From the NCBI RefSeq assembly GCF_007995215.1, contig NZ_VCDK01000003.1, positions 186,001 to 250,000 on the forward strand: a DNA stretch of 64,000 bases, given 5' to 3'. The DNA is from Shimia ponticola. GTDB taxonomy: Bacteria; Pseudomonadota; Alphaproteobacteria; Rhodobacterales; Rhodobacteraceae. Below the pieces are notes generated by a model, which saw only the letters and a program-made list of their open reading frames with translations, was not told the origin of the DNA and made no database searches. How positions within the stretch are numbered: the first letter of the stretch is position 1; each line of letters begins with the position of its first letter. Positions 16,527-25,854 of the stretch are shown here, one piece after another. The position numbers and the translations under genes are program-made.

Positions 16527-16856
16527 GATGCGGTCCTGACGGTGATTGAATGAGGTCTTGCGCCTGTGTTTCGCAAAGCCTTGGAGCCAGCGTCTATTCA
16601 CAATTCTGCCACAATCGTCACTCAGGCTCAGGCTGTGGCTAAAACCCCACGCGGTGTTGCATGAATGCCAAAACACAACGGCGTCATGAATTCATGCGCA
16701 AAAACTTGCCAATCCTTAGGGAACTTTTCTCAGGAGCGGAACAAAGGCTTGGGATACGATTCGAGTTGTGGCATATAGCCGATGCGCCAACTGGGGATGT
16801 CGTATCAGTTCAACTGAGACGGCAGGTGCAATAAAAGACGACGGGATACGAGGCAC
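16527..16856. other. Divergent intergenic region between LdtD-like and MepK-like genes
   Basis: 330 bases that must carry both promoters. No ORF of note. A weak candidate promoter for the right-hand gene is TTGGGA - 17 bases - CATATA near 16748-16776. A small palindrome GAATTC-centred (TCATGAATTCATG, about 16685) is visible. Otherwise nothing recognised. Confidence 0.4.
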
Positions 16857-17426
16857 ATGGCATCCATTCGATCAGATCGCGTTTCGCGGCGCGGATTTTT
16901 GCAGGCATTTGCAGCCACATCTTTGGTTGCAGCACCCACCTATTCCAACGCCGCAGGCTTCCTGCGTGGTGCAGGTGATATCCGTCGCATCAAGATGTAT
17001 TCCGGTCGAACCGGCGAACATATCGACATGATCTACTGGATCGAAGGCAAGTACATCGCCGACGCTCTGAAAGAAGTGAACTACTTCATGCGCGACTGGC
17101 GTCAGGACCAAGCCACGGGGATGGATACGCGCACCGTCGATATCATCGCGGCGTCCCGCAACCTTCTGGATACGCCTGAACCCTTCATGCTTTTGTCTGG
17201 CTATCGCACGCCTCAAACCAACGCGATGCTGCGCTCGCGCTCGTCCGGAGTGGCCAAGCGGTCTCTCCACATGGAAGGCAAAGCTGCCGACTTGCGGATG
17301 AACGGGCGCTCTGTCAGCCAAGTGGCGCGCGCGGCCGCATCGTGCTCTGCTGGTGGCGTTGGCCGCTACTCGGGGTCGAACTTTGTGCATGTCGATTGCG
17401 GTCAGGTCCGCACCTGGGGTCGCTAA
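16857..17426 (+). CDS. DUF882 / MepK-like LD-endopeptidase, Tat-exported
   Basis: 189 residues. The N-terminus carries a twin-arginine signal (VSRRGFLQAFAATSLVAAP), so it is exported folded, probably with Zn bound. The catalytic region shows the peptidase M15-like metal site: SGYRTPQTN, HMEGKAADLRM (His and Asp) and FVHVDCG (His). This is the YcbK/MepK family, which in E. coli cleaves the 3-3 crosslinks made by LD-transpeptidases. E. coli ycbB and ycbK are also neighbours, so the pairing with the divergent LdtD-like gene is meaningful. Confidence 0.9.
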   Translation: MASIRSDRVSRRGFLQAFAATSLVAAPTYSNAAGFLRGAGDIRRIKMYSGRTGEHIDMIYWIEGKYIADALKEVNYFMRDWRQDQATGMDTRTVDIIAASRNLLDTPEPFMLLSGYRTPQTNAMLRSRSSGVAKRSLHMEGKAADLRMNGRSVSQVARAAASCSAGGVGRYSGSNFVHVDCGQVRTWGR

Positions 17427-17587
17427 GGCCCAACGTTTCACAAATCGAAACACTCCGCGCTAAAGGGTCAGGATTGTCCCTAAGCCGTTGGCAATACGCC
17501 TTAAATCTCTCAAAAATTTGACTGAATCACGCCGCGCTGCAACATTTTGCCTTGGGTGGGACGCTCTGCGTTTGTGAGGTTTTTAAA

Positions 17588-20341
17588 ATGGCGGGACGGT
17601 GTCCGTTTCTTGCTCAGCTTGAGCAAATGCCGCGTTTGACAGAAGCACGTTACGAAGACGGCCTCGGCGAGTTGTATGAAACAACTGACCCGATTGAGGT
17701 GTCTCGCGCGATTTTTGATCAGGACGGCGATATGCCGTCATCGCAAAACATCTCGACCCTTTTCACGACATGGGGCCAGTTTCTGGACCATGACCTGAGC
17801 CTGACCCCTGAAGGCCACGTCGAACAGATCGAGGTTGATGCCTTTGCGCATGGTGTGGGTCGGTCCGAGTTTATGGACGGAACCGGCGAAACCGGCCCGC
17901 GTGAATTTGGCAATGCCATCACATGGCAGATCGACGCGTCGATGGTTTATGGTTCCAACGCGGGTCGAGAAGCCGATGTGCGCAGCTTTGAAGACGGCAA
18001 GCTCGCCGTCACCGATGACCCGACATCAACGCATGGCCTCTTGCCAAAAGCGACGCAGGATACGGTCATGGCGGGTGATATCACGTCTGATGACCCCGTT
18101 TTCCTTGCTGGCGACGTCCGCGCCAACGAAAACCCAAACCTGCTGACCCTCCACACCCTTTTTGTGCGCGAGCACAATTACTGGGCCGAGCGCTTGGGTG
18201 AAGAGAACCCAGACTGGGACGATCAACAGATTTTCGAAGTTGCGCGCAGCATCGTTGAGCACAACATCCAAAAGATCACCTATGACGAATGGCTGCCGCA
18301 TCTGATCGGCAACGTCATACCTGACGATCTGGAACATGACCCGGATGTCGATGGTCAGATCAGTCTTGAATTCTCAACAGCTGCGTTCCGCTTTGGCCAC
18401 ACGCTCGTATCGGGGCATATGCCGCGCCTGAATGATGACGGTACTGTCTTTGAAGACGGTCATCTCGCCTTGATGGACGCGTTCTTTAATCCTGACGCAG
18501 TCAAAGACGGCGGAATTGACGCCCTGATCCGCGGTCAGGCTGCCGAACATGCCCAGGAGCTGGACACCAAGGTTGTCGATGACCTGAACTTTTTCCTTGC
18601 GACACCAGACGGAGTGTCGGGTTTCAGTCTTCCGGCTTTGAACCTGATCAGGGGTGCCGATCACGGCATGGGCTCCTACGTAGACGTCCGCGCGCAACTG
18701 ATCGGTGACATTGATCCAGAAGCGCTCGACCCGACTGATTTTTCGATCCTGACGGCGGATGAAGAACTGCAGGCCGAATTGGCCAGCGTCTATGACACGG
18801 TCCATGATATCGATCTGTGGGTGGGCGGTCTGGCCGAAGACAATATTGATGGCACCCTGATGGGCCCCCTCTTCTCTCATATCCTGACCGATCAATTCAT
18901 GCGCACGGCGCAAGGTGACGAAACCTTCAACCAGCTTGATCCGCGCCTGACCGGAGATCTGCTGGACGAGGTGTTGGCATCGGCAAATATGTCATCGGTC
19001 ATCTTGCGCACGACCGATATCGACCTCATTCAGGATGATCCGTTTGTTGTTGCACCGCGCGGGTTGATGCCCACCGATGCCATTGAAGGCACCTGGATGG
19101 ATGATGACATCGACGTCACCGCATTGGCCGTCGATGGCAGCATCCGCACAGAAGATGGTGATGACACCGTCAATCTGATCGGCGGCTCGACCGTCGCCGG
19201 GAAAATCGACACAGGTCTTGGGGATGACGTGGTCGCGATGTCCTCTGGCTCGGTCCGCTATGATATCGACATGGGCCCCGGCGATGACAACGAACAGGTC
19301 CTGTTGTCCGGCAATGCCATCGTGGGTGATGATGTGCGGTCTCAGGATGGAAACGACCGGATCGAATTGACCAACATGGCCCGCATCACCGATGATCTGG
19401 CGACCGAGGGTGGGAATGATCGGGTTCTCATGGACGGCAAGTCAAAGGTCGGCGGTTCCATCCGCACCAAGGACGATGACGACATCGTGGTCATGTCCGA
19501 ACAGGCCAGCGCCGGTCGCGTTGCGCTGGGCAGCGGCGACGATGTCATGATCCTGAGCGATGATGCCCACACCGACAGCGTCCATGGTGGCTCTGGCGAG
19601 GATGTGCTGTCCCTTGGGTCGTCGACCTATCGGGTTGAGTTTGACCAAGACGACGACAGCAGTGGCACCGTGTTTTTCACGGATGCCGAAGGCGCGGATA
19701 CAGGTCGCATCCTGGACTTTAGCGGCATCGAGGACCTCGCTGATGCCATCGCCACGCAGGACTCCGATGTCCTCGTCGGCACTCTAGGCCGCGATACCAT
19801 TCACGCAGGAAGCGGCGATGACCGCGTTCTGGGCCTCGATAGTCGGGATACGATCATGGGTCAGAGCGGAGATGATGACATCGACGGCGGCACAGGACAT
19901 GATCGACTGAACGGAGGATCAGGCGATGATACCGTGTCCGGCGGGTCAGGAGACGACCGCATAGCCGGCAATTCTGGCCACGATGTTCTTGGCGGCGGCG
20001 CAGGCGACGACATGCTACGCGGCGGGTCAGGTGACGATGTCCTAGACGGCGGCTCGGGTGACGACACATTGATGGCCGGATCCGGCGATGACAGCATGAC
20101 AGGTGGCGCAGGAAGCGATCTCTTCAAGCTGTATTCCGATATGGACGGCAGCAACCTGATCACTGACTTCGGCGAAGGCGATAGTCTTTGGATCACCCGT
20201 GCGACCGAGGACGAAATCATCACCGTCCTGTCCGGTCAGGGCGATGGTGACGATACGCTGATCACCTCGGACATGAATGCAGATTGGCAGATCCTCGTAG
20301 AGAATACCGATCTGGATGAGGACGACATTAGCCTCTTCTAA
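17588..20341 (+). CDS. Animal-type haem peroxidase with C-terminal RTX repeats
   Basis: 917 residues from the ATG at 17588 (GAGG nine bases upstream); a TTG at 17552 is less likely. Residues about 1-500 form an animal/myeloperoxidase-type haem peroxidase: distal side WGQFLDHDL (Asp67, His68), Arg178 and Glu181 in RANENPN, LHTLFVREHN, and the proximal His271 in FRFGHTL. Asp67 and Glu181 align with residues that form ester bonds to haem in myeloperoxidase. Residues about 510-715 are a 20-23-residue repeat containing GDD or GND; about 745-860 are GGxGxDxxx RTX nonapeptides that bind Ca2+. There is no N-terminal signal, so secretion would be by a type I system, none of which is encoded nearby. 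Likely extracellular; substrate unknown (halide, lipid or defence role are all possible). Confidence 0.9.
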   Translation: MAGRCPFLAQLEQMPRLTEARYEDGLGELYETTDPIEVSRAIFDQDGDMPSSQNISTLFTTWGQFLDHDLSLTPEGHVEQIEVDAFAHGVGRSEFMDGTGETGPREFGNAITWQIDASMVYGSNAGREADVRSFEDGKLAVTDDPTSTHGLLPKATQDTVMAGDITSDDPVFLAGDVRANENPNLLTLHTLFVREHNYWAERLGEENPDWDDQQIFEVARSIVEHNIQKITYDEWLPHLIGNVIPDDLEHDPDVDGQISLEFSTAAFRFGHTLVSGHMPRLNDDGTVFEDGHLALMDAFFNPDAVKDGGIDALIRGQAAEHAQELDTKVVDDLNFFLATPDGVSGFSLPALNLIRGADHGMGSYVDVRAQLIGDIDPEALDPTDFSILTADEELQAELASVYDTVHDIDLWVGGLAEDNIDGTLMGPLFSHILTDQFMRTAQGDETFNQLDPRLTGDLLDEVLASANMSSVILRTTDIDLIQDDPFVVAPRGLMPTDAIEGTWMDDDIDVTALAVDGSIRTEDGDDTVNLIGGSTVAGKIDTGLGDDVVAMSSGSVRYDIDMGPGDDNEQVLLSGNAIVGDDVRSQDGNDRIELTNMARITDDLATEGGNDRVLMDGKSKVGGSIRTKDDDDIVVMSEQASAGRVALGSGDDVMILSDDAHTDSVHGGSGEDVLSLGSSTYRVEFDQDDDSSGTVFFTDAEGADTGRILDFSGIEDLADAIATQDSDVLVGTLGRDTIHAGSGDDRVLGLDSRDTIMGQSGDDDIDGGTGHDRLNGGSGDDTVSGGSGDDRIAGNSGHDVLGGGAGDDMLRGGSGDDVLDGGSGDDTLMAGSGDDSMTGGAGSDLFKLYSDMDGSNLITDFGEGDSLWITRATEDEIITVLSGQGDGDDTLITSDMNADWQILVENTDLDEDDISLF

Positions 20342-20389
20342 GCCAATTGAGCGCACCACTCGGGCCGCGCCACCGGTCCCGGTACCCCC

Positions 20390-20416
20390 AAAAAAAAGGG
20401 CGCCTCTCTGGCGCCC
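20390..20416 (-). terminator. Intrinsic terminator of the iron-binding protein gene
   Basis: 7-base perfect stem GGGCGCC (20398-20404) / GGCGCCC (20410-20416) preceded on the + strand by eight A (20390-20397), giving a T run after the stem on the minus strand. It lies between the convergent peroxidase and iron-binding protein genes. Confidence 0.85.
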
Positions 20417-20438
20417 CTCAAGGTTTGTGTGAAGCTGC

Positions 20439-21467
20439 TTATTTCCAACCAACTTCGTTAAAGATCATCTGGGCCATCGGCACGTTTTGCGCCACTGCCG
20501 ACAGGTCCACATCATCCGGGCGGAACAGACCAAGCGCTGCAACTGATGGGCTGATCGCGACGCCAGCAACGGCTGGGTACTCATCGTTGCCCGCGCTGAA
20601 ATATTGCTGTGCCTGATCAGAGGCGAGGTATTCCATGAACTTGATCGCGTTGTCTTTGTTCGGTGCGTTCGCCGCAACACCGCCACCCGACAGGTTCATG
20701 TGTGCGCCTTCATCGTTTTGCGCAGGGAAAACCCAACCAATATTGGCACGGGCGTCCTCTGGCAGGCCAGAGACCTCTTTGCGGATCGCACGGGCAAAGT
20801 AGTAGGTGTTCGAGATCGAGATATCACATTCCCCCGACACAAGACCGCGCAGCTGGTCGGTATCACCGCCCTGTGGGTCACGGGCAAAGTTTGCAACAAC
20901 GCCTGCCGCCCAATCCTTGGCCGCCTCTTCGCCGTAGTTTTCAATGACCGCGCTCAGCAGGGTTTGCGAATAGACGTTGGTCGACGACCGGTGGCAGACC
21001 ATCCCTTGGTAGGCTGGATCGGCCAGATCGACATAGGTTTGCGGCGGGTTTGCGACGTCATTCTTGTCATAGAAAATGATCCGCGCGCGCTGGGAAAAGC
21101 CGAACCACTGATTGTCGGCATCCTGAAGGCTTGCCGGGATGCGGGCCTCAAGCACGTCGCTTTCAATCGACTGCAAAACGCCGGCATTCTTGGCGCGCTC
21201 AAGACGTGATGTGTCGACCGTCAACAGAATGTCGGCGGGGCTGTTGGCGCCTTCAGCTTCCATCCGGGCAATCAATTCATCGGCTTTGCCTTCGATCCGG
21301 TTGATGGTGATCCCGGTCATGTCCTCAAAATCCGAATACAACCGTTCATCGGTGTCATAGTGGCGCGAGCTGTAAAGGTTCAGCTCTCCCTCGGCATAGG
21401 CCGCAATCGCCGAACCGAAAGTTGCGGCAACCGCAAGCGCGAGAATGGACGTCTTGGTTGTGGTCAT
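20439..21467 (-). CDS. Fe(3+) ABC transporter substrate-binding protein
   Basis: 342 residues with a cleavable signal (ILALAVAATFGSAIAAYAEG). The mature start LNLYSSRHYDTDERLYSDFE and the Tyr pair in SNTYYFARA are typical of FutA/IdiA/FbpA-type periplasmic ferric-binding proteins, in which Tyr residues hold Fe3+. It would hand iron to an inner-membrane permease, but no permease or ATPase gene lies nearby; it is single, with its own terminator and a GGAGGG ribosome site. No clear iron-control box was recognised upstream. The partner transporter is presumably elsewhere. Confidence 0.92.
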   Translation of the reverse strand: MTTTKTSILALAVAATFGSAIAAYAEGELNLYSSRHYDTDERLYSDFEDMTGITINRIEGKADELIARMEAEGANSPADILLTVDTSRLERAKNAGVLQSIESDVLEARIPASLQDADNQWFGFSQRARIIFYDKNDVANPPQTYVDLADPAYQGMVCHRSSTNVYSQTLLSAVIENYGEEAAKDWAAGVVANFARDPQGGDTDQLRGLVSGECDISISNTYYFARAIRKEVSGLPEDARANIGWVFPAQNDEGAHMNLSGGGVAANAPNKDNAIKFMEYLASDQAQQYFSAGNDEYPAVAGVAISPSVAALGLFRPDDVDLSAVAQNVPMAQMIFNEVGWK

Positions 21468-22097
21468 TTTTGAACCCTCCGTAAAACCTTATTCATTTAC
21501 TCAACTACTAGATTCGACAGCAAAGGCAACACTATTTCCGACAAAAAAAATCAGCTTTGAAGGCTACCGTCAGAACATGCTGAAAACATGGCAAATTCAC
21601 GCTGTGAGCCAGACGCGCGCACAAAGCGTGCCTATGACCAGCACATCCAAGAATTGGCATCAAAAAGGCGGTAAATTTTCAGGGGATTGGCGGATGCAAC
21701 AGGACTCGCAGTCCTTTCTGCTCTTTGACCGCCTTATCGCGGCGCGTCTCGACCTCGCCTCGACGCCGCGAGCAGGCGCAGATGTTTCCGCGTTTTCCGT
21801 GTCGAATCTTGTTGCGATCCCCGCAACGCGCGGAGGATGAGCCCAAATTAAACAAATTAAGCCGCAAGGGCGCCACCGGCGGGACATGGGTGTGTTGCAG
21901 ACGTAGCGCGTTCGCTATGTCCCTTCGCGCGGTCATCACCTCAACGCCCTGCCCACGGCGCACCAGTGGCTTGACTGCTGCCGCTCCACTCATTTGGTGG
22001 GCTGCGCCTCAGGCCACGCAGGCCTTGTTACGTTTCGCTCGGAAAACACACCTTCGCGAGCCCTCATGATCCGTAATTTGCACAGGACCTAAGCGGG
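21468..22097. other. Gene-poor stretch, no confident gene
   Basis: 630 bases between the iron-binding protein and receiver genes. Several 60-115-codon openings exist on both strands but none has a ribosome site, recognisable domain or consistent codon use. The first ~200 bases are A/T-richer and hold the promoter of the iron-binding protein gene; the remainder (about 21650-22080) is GC-rich and could be a decayed gene. A short palindrome GGACT-CGC-AGTCC is at about 21704-21716. Confidence 0.5.
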
Positions 22098-22442
22098 TCA
22101 ATCCGTCCCAAGAACTGACTTGATCGTCGCCTTTATTTCAGCTCGCGTTGAAGGCTTTGGGAGGAAGCGTATGTGCTCGTTGTTGCTGACTTGGTCTCTC
22201 GTGATGTGACCGGAATGGATGAGCGTCGGAACACCACGTTGGGCATATTCTTCAGCGACTTCTCTGCCGCAACCGTCCGGCAGATTTGCATCGAAAATGG
22301 CGAGGTCAACGCGTATGTCGCCAAGGTTCCTCAAGTCATTCAGTGTCCCGACAACTGTCACCTCAGCGAATTCCATGCCTTGCAGGATCGCCTTGAGGCC
22401 AAGCGCAATGACGAGTTCGTCTTCGACTACGAGCGCGTGCAT
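22098..22442 (-). CDS. Single-domain response regulator
   Basis: 114 residues from the ATG at 22442 (GGAG upstream; a TTG three bases earlier is possible). A complete receiver domain and nothing more: acidic pair VVEDE, phospho-acceptor Asp in AIFDANLPDG, Ser in LIHSGH and Lys in FLPKP. Such stand-alone receivers are common partners of HWE kinases. It is 22 bases downstream of the CheB/CheR-HWE kinase on the same strand, so it is probably that kinase's target or a phosphate sink. Confidence 0.88.
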   Translation of the reverse strand: MHALVVEDELVIALGLKAILQGMEFAEVTVVGTLNDLRNLGDIRVDLAIFDANLPDGCGREVAEEYAQRGVPTLIHSGHITRDQVSNNEHIRFLPKPSTRAEIKATIKSVLGTD

Positions 22443-22464
22443 CAATTATCTCCTGAAACTTTGC

Positions 22465-25400
22465 CTACTTGACGCGAAGCTCGAACGTAATGTCGAGCGT
22501 TCCCGGAGCGGCCTCTCTTACGATCGAGCCTCCGCCCATCTGAGCGGCCCCGTCCAAAAGAGATGTGCCAAAGCCCGGGGCATCATCGTTATAGTCCAAT
22601 CCTTCGCGCGCTTCTTGCCACTTGACCTGCAACATATCTTGCCGGGTCTTCTGCCATTCTATTGTCAGTGAGCCATCTGGCGTCGAAAGCCCGCCGTATT
22701 TGAACGCATTGGTCGCCAATTCATGCACAACCAGAGTGAAGGCATTCAGTGTATCCGCAGAGATGGTCTGCTCGGGCCCGCTCAGGACTGCGCGGCGATC
22801 TGGATCGAATGGAAGAAGAAGCTCTCTGAGCAGTGCTTCAACCTCGATCTGATCAAAAGAGACATTCTTGCGTGCCATATCATAGGCGTTTGCCAGCGCA
22901 GTCACCTGTGAATCGAGACCGTCCACCAGTTCTTCAACGTCTGAGGTCGAATTTGCCGACATCCCGATCAAAGAGGTGATCACACCAAACAGGTTTTTGA
23001 TACGATGGCTCATCTCACCGACGAACATCCCCTCCCGGGAGGTACGGACGATATCGGTGATATCAATCGTCGGCCCGATGACGCGGATGCCATTATTCGG
23101 CGTTTCAACCCGCGAGCCGCGTGTCCGGAACCACTTGGTTCCCTGTTCAGGATGCTCGATCCGAAAGTCGAATTCGTACTCGGTGCCATCGGTAATTGCG
23201 GCTTCAAGCTTGTTAAAGGCGATGGCTTTATCAACGTCCGGCATGAACTGAAATGCGTGACCAACAGGATACTCACCTTTTCCTGCCAGACCGAACTGCG
23301 CGGCCAAGGTGCTATCAACCGAAACCTGCTGTGTTTCTGGGTTCAGCTCTGCAAAGCCCATCTTGGCTGTCTCCATCGCAAGCCGTCGGCGAAGAATTTC
23401 GCTTTCAAGCTTTTTGCGCAGGACCGTCCCCTCGGTAACGTCACGGATTGTAATGGTTGCGCCACTCCCTTCACCGGTCGTCTCAACATACGGCGTGATC
23501 GCGATGTCATAATATATGCCAAGGACGGCGCTTTGGCCTGTCACCGTTTCCGGCTTGCCCGTATCGACGACAGATTTGACCATGTCGAGAAAGCCCTCAG
23601 GGGCAAAGTCCATCCGCAATTCGCTGATCAAGCGGCCATAGTCGGAGCTTCTGACGCCGATGAAATCACGCGCGTAGTCGGTTGTTCGGCGAATGCGCAA
23701 CTCTTTGTCGACCATCACGATCCCAACCGGGGATGAGCTGACAAAGTTTGCAATCTCGGCGTGAGCAGAAGTTAGCTGATCGATCTTTTCCTTTAGCTCT
23801 TGGTTCGCAGTCGTAAGTTCTTCGTTCGCAGACTGAAGCTCTTCGTTCATCGAGAGCATCTCTTCGTTTGAGCTCTTCAACTCTTCATTAGCTGTATCGG
23901 CTTCTTCGGCTACGGCCCGCCTGCGATCCCGTTCGCGTTCAAGTTCCGCATTCAACCTTGCAAGCCGCTCATCCACGGTTGGCTGCGCGATTGCATATTT
24001 CTCGGTGAAGCTTTGCAAACGGTCCGTTTGGATGAACAAAATCCCGTACTCACCGTCAGCCAGCGGTTCGCAAATGATGTCGAATTTCGCTTTGCCGAAC
24101 GGTGTGATCGCTTCCTGATCGACTAGGGCTCCGCTCTTTTGCGACTGTGCCGTGTCCTCAAGTAATGCCACGACGGTGTCTCTCAGGGAACTCCGAACGG
24201 AGTTGTAGATCGTCCGGTTCGCGGTGGTATTGGTCTCCAGAACCAAGCCGAGTTCACCGTGTGTGTCCCGAATTCTTCCCGACTGAGTTACAATAATAAA
24301 CGGCGGAGCGTATTTGCTTATGACGCTATCAATGCCTGAAACTCGAGTTTGAGGGCCGGTCGCGACATCGGGGCTTTCGATGTCCTCGGTCTTTCTTCGC
24401 ATCTCTGCCCATGGTTGGCCTATGATCGGCATCCGTCCTCTTGGGCCGTAGGATTGGTAGATGCGGTGTTCACTGTCGACGACCGAGAACAGATCATCGG
24501 CACGGTTCGCAGTCTCGGAGTTCCCCAGAAACAAGTAACCATTTTGATTGAGCGAGAAATGAAACGTTTTGAATGCTTCCATCTGTGCCTTTTCGTTCAG
24601 GTAAATCAGCACGTTTCGACAAGACACGAGGTCCATGTTCGAGAACGCCGGCATCATCAGGAAGTCGTGTTGCGAGAACCGAATATTTTGCCGAAGAGCG
24701 TTCGTGAACTCATACCGGTCATAGCCGACCTGTCGCGTGTAGCGATCACGGTATTTCTGCGGGATTTTCAGGTATTCCGCTTCGGAAAACGTCAGTTGCC
24801 GCCCGGTTTCAACCACCTTAGCGAAAATATCGGTGGCGAAAATCTGAACGTAAAGCGGCTTCGCGTGTTGTTCGATCAAATACGCGACGCAACACGCAAT
24901 CGAATACGCTTCCTGACCCGACGAACACCCCGGCACCCAAATCCTAAGATCGTCGTTGGCGCTCTTTTTGGCAATGATGGGTTCCAAAGCCTGTTCCACC
25001 AGCGCGTCAAAACTCTCCGGATCACGGAAGCAGGAGGTCACATTGACGTAAAAATCGTTCAGCAGCGCAACTTGCTCTTCGGGATGTGCTTCGAAGAACT
25101 CGAGATATTCGTTCGGCGCGAGCTTCCTGATTTGTAAGCGCTTTATCAGGCGCCGCATAAGGGTCCCGCTCTTGTAGGACCGGAAGTCCACGTTGAAGCG
25201 TTGGTATAGCCTCTGGATGATGGTTTTGAGCGGTGCGTGGTTTGGCTCAGCAATCTTGCCGCCAGACCAATCTAGGGCTTCATGACCTTTGAAATACTCG
25301 GTTATGGCTGCAACAATGTCTTGTGCTGGAAGGACTTGGTCAACATTGCCTTCGATCATCGCGGCGACGGGCATGCCGTCGTATTGCGCTGCCGAAGGTT

Positions 25401-25854
25401 CCTGAACAATCGTCAGGCCTCCTGCGGATTTTGCCTGACCAATTCCATAGGACCCGTCGGTGCCCGTGCCGGACAGAATGACGAAAGCGGACTTTTCGCC
25501 GTTTTCTTCCGCCAGCGATTTGAACATGTCGTCAATCGGACGTCTGACTCCGCGGGGCTCTGGAAACGGATCCAGTTTGAATTTCGAGTGCGCAATTGAT
25601 GCCGTGAATGCGGGCGGAATGACGTAGATATGATCCGGACGGACTTCGCCGCCATCTTCCATATGGGCAACGGGAAGTGGGGTTTTCCGCGATAGCAGGT
25701 CAACCAACAGGCTTTCTCTGTCTGGCTGAAGATGCATCACAAGAAGATACGCAATCCCATCGCCCATCTTGGCTTCACTCAGCATCGTGGTGGCGGCTTC
25801 TAGACCTCCTGCGGATGCGCCCACGGCGACCACGGGAAATTCAAGTGTTTGCAA
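22465..25854 (-). CDS. CheB-CheR-PAS-HWE histidine kinase fusion
   Basis: 1129 residues from a TTG start with a good GGGAAAGG site upstream. Order: CheB methylesterase domain (residues about 1-190; GASAGG Ser, MHLQPD His, GTGTDG Asp), CheR methyltransferase (about 200-470; CSSGQEAYSIA SAM site, CRNVLIYL), a Glu/Asn-rich coiled coil (about 640-710, NEELQSANEEL type), two PAS regions (about 715-940) and an HWE-family kinase (SHRIKNL H-box near 950, ATPase NAFKYGG and GFGTSLL). All three catalytic parts look intact. No receiver domain is attached to CheB, so it is not regulated like chemotaxis CheB. Such hybrids are found in general stress and light signalling in alphaproteobacteria; exact target unknown. 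Next to a phytochrome and receivers. Confidence 0.92.
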   Translation of the reverse strand: MQTLEFPVVAVGASAGGLEAATTMLSEAKMGDGIAYLLVMHLQPDRESLLVDLLSRKTPLPVAHMEDGGEVRPDHIYVIPPAFTASIAHSKFKLDPFPEPRGVRRPIDDMFKSLAEENGEKSAFVILSGTGTDGSYGIGQAKSAGGLTIVQEPSAAQYDGMPVAAMIEGNVDQVLPAQDIVAAITEYFKGHEALDWSGGKIAEPNHAPLKTIIQRLYQRFNVDFRSYKSGTLMRRLIKRLQIRKLAPNEYLEFFEAHPEEQVALLNDFYVNVTSCFRDPESFDALVEQALEPIIAKKSANDDLRIWVPGCSSGQEAYSIACCVAYLIEQHAKPLYVQIFATDIFAKVVETGRQLTFSEAEYLKIPQKYRDRYTRQVGYDRYEFTNALRQNIRFSQHDFLMMPAFSNMDLVSCRNVLIYLNEKAQMEAFKTFHFSLNQNGYLFLGNSETANRADDLFSVVDSEHRIYQSYGPRGRMPIIGQPWAEMRRKTEDIESPDVATGPQTRVSGIDSVISKYAPPFIIVTQSGRIRDTHGELGLVLETNTTANRTIYNSVRSSLRDTVVALLEDTAQSQKSGALVDQEAITPFGKAKFDIICEPLADGEYGILFIQTDRLQSFTEKYAIAQPTVDERLARLNAELERERDRRRAVAEEADTANEELKSSNEEMLSMNEELQSANEELTTANQELKEKIDQLTSAHAEIANFVSSSPVGIVMVDKELRIRRTTDYARDFIGVRSSDYGRLISELRMDFAPEGFLDMVKSVVDTGKPETVTGQSAVLGIYYDIAITPYVETTGEGSGATITIRDVTEGTVLRKKLESEILRRRLAMETAKMGFAELNPETQQVSVDSTLAAQFGLAGKGEYPVGHAFQFMPDVDKAIAFNKLEAAITDGTEYEFDFRIEHPEQGTKWFRTRGSRVETPNNGIRVIGPTIDITDIVRTSREGMFVGEMSHRIKNLFGVITSLIGMSANSTSDVEELVDGLDSQVTALANAYDMARKNVSFDQIEVEALLRELLLPFDPDRRAVLSGPEQTISADTLNAFTLVVHELATNAFKYGGLSTPDGSLTIEWQKTRQDMLQVKWQEAREGLDYNDDAPGFGTSLLDGAAQMGGGSIVREAAPGTLDITFELRVK

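Noticed and set aside
19800-20130. DNA repeat array resembling CRISPR or tandem repeats
   Set aside because: The periodicity is codons for GGxGxDxxx RTX repeats inside a gene; no spacers or conserved DNA repeat unit.
21725-22069. 114-residue + strand opening in the gene-poor gap
   Set aside because: No ribosome site, no domain, competing openings of similar length on the opposite strand.
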